The notes beneath the pieces are model-generated. The model saw only the letters and a program-made list of their open reading frames with translations, searched no databases and was not told the origin of the DNA. The translations under genes and the position numbers were made by a program. From JAGWRA01 sp035534615 (GTDB lineage Bacteria > Acidobacteriota > Vicinamibacteria > Vicinamibacterales > CAVVIG01), in assembly GCA_035534615.1 (NCBI GenBank), contig DATLRO010000070.1, forward strand, positions 1 to 64,000: 64,000 nucleotides of DNA, given 5' to 3'. This document shows, in pieces, positions 60,360-64,000 of this stretch (its first letter is position 1; each line of letters opens with the position of its first letter).

Positions 60360-61423
60360 CACCAGGCCTGGCGCAGCAGCAGCCAGAGGAAGAACGGTCC
60401 GCCGAGCACGGCCGTGATGACGCCGACCGGCAGCTGCAGCGGCGCGAACGCCGTGCGCGCCACCAGGTCGCACGCGACCAGGAAGGCGGCGCCGAAGCAG
60501 GCCGAGGCGGGCAGCACCAGCCGGTGATCCGCCCCCACCAGCAGCCGGACGAGGTGCGGCACGATGATGCCGATGAACCCGATCGGGCCGGCGAGCGCCA
60601 CCGCGGCGCCGGTCGCCAGCGAGGCGCTGAACAGCGCCAGCCGCTGCGCGCCGGCGACGTCGACGCCGCGGGACGCGGCCGCTTCCGTGCCGAGGCTGAG
60701 CAGGTTGAGCGGCCGGGGCAGGAAGGCGATCGCGACGAGCGCGATCAGCACGAGCGGCGCGGCGGCCGCCAGCGGGGCGTACCCGGCGACGTCGAGGTCG
60801 CCCATCAGCCAGCGCACCGTGCGGAACGTCTCGGTGAAGTTGCCGAGGTACTGGACGAACAGGATCAGCGCGGCGAAGAACGCGTTCAGCGTGACGCCGG
60901 CGAGCAGCAGCACGTTGGTCGACAGCCCCCGCCTCCGCACGGTCGACAGCCCATAGACGACGAGGAGGGCGCCGGCGGCGCCCAGAAAGCTGGCGACCGG
61001 CACCGTCGTCAGGCTGCCGGCCTGCAGGTGCAGGTTGAACGTGATGGCGATGATCGCGCCGAGCGCGGCGCCGGCCGACACGCCGAGCGTATCCGGGCTC
61101 GCCAGCGGATTGCGGAGCAGCGCCTGGAACACGACCCCCGCCGTCGCCAGCGCGCAGCCGACCAGCGCCGCCGCCAGCACGCGCGGCAGCCGCGCGATGA
61201 AGAAGATCTGCGCGTCGACGTTGCGGGCGAACGGGATCGCCCGGTCGAAGACCCGGCCGAGCCGGATCGGTTCCGGCCCGACGAGCGGCGCCAGCACCAG
61301 CGCCGCCACCGCCAGCGATCCGAAGGCGAGCAGCGTGACCGCCAGCTGCCGCCGGATTGCCGGCGCCGCCGGCGCCGGAAACGGGGCGACGGCCGTCTGG
61401 GCCTGCGGGCGGGTGGGGCTCAT
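60359..61423 (-). CDS. btuC: cobalamin-type ABC transporter permease
   Basis: A 354-residue FecCD-family permease with about ten membrane helices. RLPRVLAAALVGCALATAGVVFQ is the first conserved block; GPIGFIGIIVPHLVRLLVG is the coupling-helix region that contacts the ATPase. Riboswitch control upstream identifies cobalamin rather than siderophore uptake. It overlaps the ATPase gene by four bases. Confidence 0.92.
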   Translation of the reverse strand: MSPTRPQAQTAVAPFPAPAAPAIRRQLAVTLLAFGSLAVAALVLAPLVGPEPIRLGRVFDRAIPFARNVDAQIFFIARLPRVLAAALVGCALATAGVVFQALLRNPLASPDTLGVSAGAALGAIIAITFNLHLQAGSLTTVPVASFLGAAGALLVVYGLSTVRRRGLSTNVLLLAGVTLNAFFAALILFVQYLGNFTETFRTVRWLMGDLDVAGYAPLAAAAPLVLIALVAIAFLPRPLNLLSLGTEAAASRGVDVAGAQRLALFSASLATGAAVALAGPIGFIGIIVPHLVRLLVGADHRLVLPASACFGAAFLVACDLVARTAFAPLQLPVGVITAVLGGPFFLWLLLRQAW

Positions 61424-62331
61424 CGTGGACGCGGCGCCTTCAACGCGTCACGGTCGACATCCGCGGATCGGTCGCGGGGCCGGTGGGCGCTCGCGATCGG
61501 CGTCACCGTCAGATGGTGCGCCGCCTCGTGGAACCGGACGTCCGCCTCGACGCCGTAGAGCGCGCGGATCGCCGCCGGCGTCAGGACGGCCGCCGTCTCG
61601 CCGCCGGCGACCACCCGGCCCCGGGCGAGCAACACGAGCGTGCGGCAGAGGCTGCCGGCGAAGTTGAGGTCGTGCGTCGAGAGCACGATCGTGAGCCCGT
61701 GATCGCGGTTGAGCGATGCCAGCAGGCCGGCGATCTCGAGCTGCGCGCCGATGTCGAGCGACGCGGTCGGCTCGTCCAGCAGCAGCAGGTCGGGCGATTG
61801 CGCGAGGGCGCTGGCGATGATCACCCGCTGGCGTTCGCCGCCGCTGAGCGTGCCGAAGCGCCGGTGCGCGAGCGCACCGGTCCCCGTGGCGGCGAGCGCG
61901 GCGTGCGCCACCGCGAGGTCGTCCGCCTGCTCCAGTTCGAAGGCGCCCAGGTGCGGGTAGCGCCCCATCAGCACGACGTCGAGCACGGAGTAGTCGAACG
62001 CCGCGTAGGTCTCCTGCGGCACCACCGCGAGCCGGCGGGCGATCTGCCGGCGCGTGTAGGTGGTGAGGGGGCGGCCGTCGAGCGTGACCCGGCCCGAGTG
62101 CGGCGCCAGCATCCCGCTCAGGATTTTCAGCAGCGTGGTCTTGCCCGAGCCGTTCGGGCCGAGGATGCCGACCAGGTCGCCGCGCGCGATCTGGAGGCTG
62201 ACGCGGTCCAGCACCGGCGGCGCGCCGGCCGCCCGCCGCGGGTATCCGAAGGTGACGTCGGCGATGGAGGCGAGCGGAGAAACCACCGGCGCCCCCTCGG
62301 GGCGAGCCGCCCGGGCGGGCAGGTCGGGCAT
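61420..62331 (-). CDS. btuD: cobalamin-type ABC transporter ATPase
   Basis: A 303-residue ATPase. Walker A GPNGSGKTTLLK, Q-loop VVPQETYAAF, signature LSGGERQRVIIASAL, Walker B LLLLDEPTASLD and H-loop THDLN are intact. A C-terminal extension of about 40 residues is typical of Fe3+/B12 importers. The start follows GGAGGAGG. First gene of the operon, directly behind the cobalamin riboswitch. Confidence 0.93.
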   Translation of the reverse strand: MPDLPARAARPEGAPVVSPLASIADVTFGYPRRAAGAPPVLDRVSLQIARGDLVGILGPNGSGKTTLLKILSGMLAPHSGRVTLDGRPLTTYTRRQIARRLAVVPQETYAAFDYSVLDVVLMGRYPHLGAFELEQADDLAVAHAALAATGTGALAHRRFGTLSGGERQRVIIASALAQSPDLLLLDEPTASLDIGAQLEIAGLLASLNRDHGLTIVLSTHDLNFAGSLCRTLVLLARGRVVAGGETAAVLTPAAIRALYGVEADVRFHEAAHHLTVTPIASAHRPRDRSADVDRDALKAPRPR

Positions 62332-62399
62332 CGAGCCTCCTCCGGCGTGTCCACGCGCCGGCCCTTCCGGCCGCACGGGCGGCGGAAGGTGAAGGACGA

Positions 62400-62660
62400 A
62401 CCCGGGTGGCCAGGTTTCCTGACTCGCGGATCCTCGCGAACGTCGGGCGCCTTCCCGGATCCCGATTGGGAGCCAGTGGCGGGATCGAAGACGAGGCCGG
62501 GGGGCCGCGTGGTCGATCCGGAGGCGGAGGCGTCGACCCGGCGCACGGAGGGGGCCGGCCGGGAGACGCGACCGCATGACGTTCGCTCCCCGCTTACAGT
62601 GGCGGGACCGTGTGGGCGTTTCACCCACTTCGCTTGGCCGCCGGGTGAGCGTCGGTTAAC
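62400..62660 (-). promoter_or_regulatory. cobalamin riboswitch
   Basis: On the minus strand the core elements appear in the right order: GGGTGAAACGCCCAC, then CCGCCACTGTAAGCGG (core at 62605-62590), a second CCACTGG block, GGGAAGGCG, and the B12 box GAGTCAGGAAACCTGGCC (62425-62408). The region ends about 70 bases before the btuD ATG, leaving room for an expression-platform hairpin over the GGAGGAGG site. TATACT (62674-62669) is a likely -10 just upstream. Control would be repression by adenosyl- or methylcobalamin. Confidence 0.92.
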
Positions 62661-62687
62661 TGGCCCGGAGTATAGCATGGCGCCCCC

Positions 62688-62759
62688 GAGCGCCCGAGCA
62701 CTGAGCCCCGGGCCCTGAGCACTGAGCACCGAGCATTGAGCACCGAGCCCCGAGCCCTG
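62688..62759. repeat. heptamer array between divergent btu and nadA promoters
   Basis: GAGCGCCC, GAGCACT, GAGCCCC, GGGCCCT, GAGCACT, GAGCACC, GAGCATT, GAGCACC, GAGCCCC, GAGCCCT: about ten units, nearly all seven bases long, on the plus strand. It fills the space between two outward-facing -10 elements. Confidence 0.9.
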
Positions 62760-62762
62760 TGC

Positions 62763-62848
62763 TATACTGCGGTCGAGTCAAACTTCATCAGGCGATAGCC
62801 GAGCGCCGACCGGCGTGATGGGGTTTGGCATTTTAATCTCGCGAGATT
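62763..62848 (+). promoter_or_regulatory. nadA promoter region with palindromic operator candidate
   Basis: TATACT (62763-62768) is a likely -10. AATCTCGCGAGATT (62835-62848) is a perfect 14-base palindrome in the long leader, flanked by TTTT and GAGAAAC. It could bind a NAD-pathway repressor. The leader would be about 150 bases. Confidence 0.45.
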
Positions 62849-62927
62849 GAGAAACTTTTCACAAGCCACGCAAGCGTGCGCCGCCCCCGGATCCGCTGAC
62901 CGCTGACGGATCCCATCGGGCGCCCGG

Positions 62928-64000
62928 ATGACGCCGATGCATCTGCCGCTGCTCACCGACTTTGAAAAGGCGCACCTCTCGGAGCGGCAACCGCTGCCCG
63001 AGCGCTACCGCGGCTTGACCGACGAGCAGATGGACCAGCGCCTGATCGCCGCCCGCGCGGCGCTCGGCCGCCGCGCCGTCATCCTCGGCCACCATTACCA
63101 GCGCGACGAAGTCATCAAGTTCGCCGACTTCACCGGCGACTCCTATACCCTCGCCCGCCAGATCGCCTCCCGACCCGACGCCGAGTTCATCATCTTCTGC
63201 GGCGTCCACTTCATGGCCGAGAGCGCCGACGTGCTGCGCGCGCCGCACCAGCAGGTGATCCTCCCCGACCTGGCCGCCGGCTGTTCGATGGCCGACATGG
63301 TCGAGCCCGACCAGATGGAGGTCTGCTGGAACGAACTCGCGCAGATGGGCATCGGCGACGTGCTGCCGATCACCTATATCAATTCCGCGGCCGCCGTGAA
63401 GGCGTTCTGCGGCGAGCGCGGCGGACTGGTCTGCACCTCGTCCAACGCCGCGGCGGCGATGCAGTGGGCGTGGGCGCGCGCCGGCAAGATCCTGTTCGTC
63501 CCCGACCAGCATCTCGGCCGCAACGTTGCCTACCGTCTCGGCGTGCCGCTCGAGGAAATGGTCGTCTGGGACCCGAACGAGATCTGGGGCGGGCTCGAGC
63601 CCGAGCAGGTCCGGCGGGCGCGGATCATCCTGTGGAAGGGGCACTGCTCGGTGCACACGCGCTTCACCGCGCGGCAGATCGCACAGCTGCGCGACCAGCA
63701 CCCCGGCCTCCGCGTCGTCGTGCACCCCGAAGTGCCGTGGGAGGTGGCCCAGGCCGCCGATGCCTGCGGCTCCACCGAGTTCATCATCCGCCAGGTGACC
63801 GAGAGCCCCGTCGGATCCGTCTGGGCGGTCGGCACCGAGATTCATCTCGTGCAGCGGCTCGCCCGCGAGCTCGCGCCCGATCGCACCGTCCTCTCGCTCG
63901 ACCAGTTCGGCTGCCTGTGCTCCACGATGTTCCGCGTCTCGCCGAACCACCTGCTGTGGGTGCTCGAAGGGCTGCTCGACGGCGACGTGCACAACCGGAT
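62928..64000 (+). CDS. nadA: quinolinate synthase (partial, runs off the window)
   Basis: At least 357 residues, missing only the C-terminus. NadA condenses iminoaspartate with dihydroxyacetone phosphate to quinolinate on a [4Fe-4S] cluster. VILGHHYQRDEVIKFADFTG is diagnostic. Cluster cysteines fit AAGCSM, VCTSSNAAAAM and FGCLCST. An in-frame ATG at 62937 is an alternative start. nadB and nadC are not visible. Confidence 0.93.
   Translation, partial: MTPMHLPLLTDFEKAHLSERQPLPERYRGLTDEQMDQRLIAARAALGRRAVILGHHYQRDEVIKFADFTGDSYTLARQIASRPDAEFIIFCGVHFMAESADVLRAPHQQVILPDLAAGCSMADMVEPDQMEVCWNELAQMGIGDVLPITYINSAAAVKAFCGERGGLVCTSSNAAAAMQWAWARAGKILFVPDQHLGRNVAYRLGVPLEEMVVWDPNEIWGGLEPEQVRRARIILWKGHCSVHTRFTARQIAQLRDQHPGLRVVVHPEVPWEVAQAADACGSTEFIIRQVTESPVGSVWAVGTEIHLVQRLARELAPDRTVLSLDQFGCLCSTMFRVSPNHLLWVLEGLLDGDVHNR

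Noticed and set aside
1..64000. tRNA, rRNA, transposase or integrase genes
   Set aside because: I looked for tRNA T-loop motifs, conserved rRNA stretches and DDE or tyrosine recombinase motifs and saw none; a tRNA search program would settle the first.

Overview
The window is a gene-dense, strongly GC-rich bacterial chromosome segment with short intergenic gaps and many 1-4 base stop/start overlaps. It has no rRNA, tRNA, CRISPR array or transposase that I can recognise. A VWA protein of the type common in Acidobacteriota, a complete arginine cluster, the futalosine-pathway gene mqnD with ubiE/menG, FabI, an outer-membrane barrel and a cobalamin-riboswitch uptake operon suggest a Gram-negative acidobacterium, perhaps Vicinamibacteria. 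The lineage is an inference from gene content.

Layout. 0-3.2 kb: VWA protein, OsmC-like protein and an acyltransferase-like membrane protein carrying an in-frame interspersed repeat. 3.2-11.3 kb: secreted M14 peptidase, an orphan DGQHR (DndB-like) protein, rmlA-rmlC, pxpA with a formamidase-like enzyme, and ogt. 11.5-17 kb: P2A-type ATPase facing an acyl-CoA ligase/tandem-Usp operon across an inverted heptamer array. 17.1-26.3 kb: arginine biosynthesis, argC-B-D-A-J-F on the minus strand and argR, argG-argH on the plus strand, around a promoter with an ARG-box-like palindrome. 26.5-36.2 kb: a Cys-pair hypothetical protein, fabI, a BON lipoprotein, a flavin reductase, an HD-GYP/GAF/GGDEF protein, a deoxyhypusine-synthase-like protein, a DUF5615 protein, nagA and a DUF4097 protein. 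36.3-45.1 kb: queC/queD, gph, a response regulator behind a sigma-54-type promoter, a DtxR-family regulator with its operator, ubiE, a class III CoA-transferase, a probable selenocysteine glutaredoxin read through an in-frame TGA, hom and an aminotransferase. 45.2-57.7 kb: a SIMPL protein, a methyltransferase-like membrane protein, cysM-mec-(cysO/moeZ/rhodanese fusion), an outer-membrane barrel, iscR-iscS-iscU with two paralogous secreted proteins, mqnD and a GT39-like protein. 57.8-64 kb: a cobalamin uptake operon (btuD-btuC-btuF, PP-loop ATPase, signal-less BtuF-like protein) behind a riboswitch, then nadA running off the end.

How the genes fit together. ArgR probably controls both arms of the arginine cluster. 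The cysM/mec/fusion operon appears to be a self-contained protein-thiocarboxylate route to cysteine. The Rrf2-type regulator has a textbook promoter/operator and precedes iscS and an IscU in which the first cluster ligand is His. The cobalamin operon is a standard riboswitch-controlled importer with two added genes.

Genome-level features cut across these modules. Arrays of 7-bp repeats sit at gene ends and supply stop codons. A GC-rich interspersed element occurs between genes and, once, in frame inside a gene. At least seven genes have a -10-like TANNNT 6-10 bases before the start codon, suggesting leaderless mRNAs.
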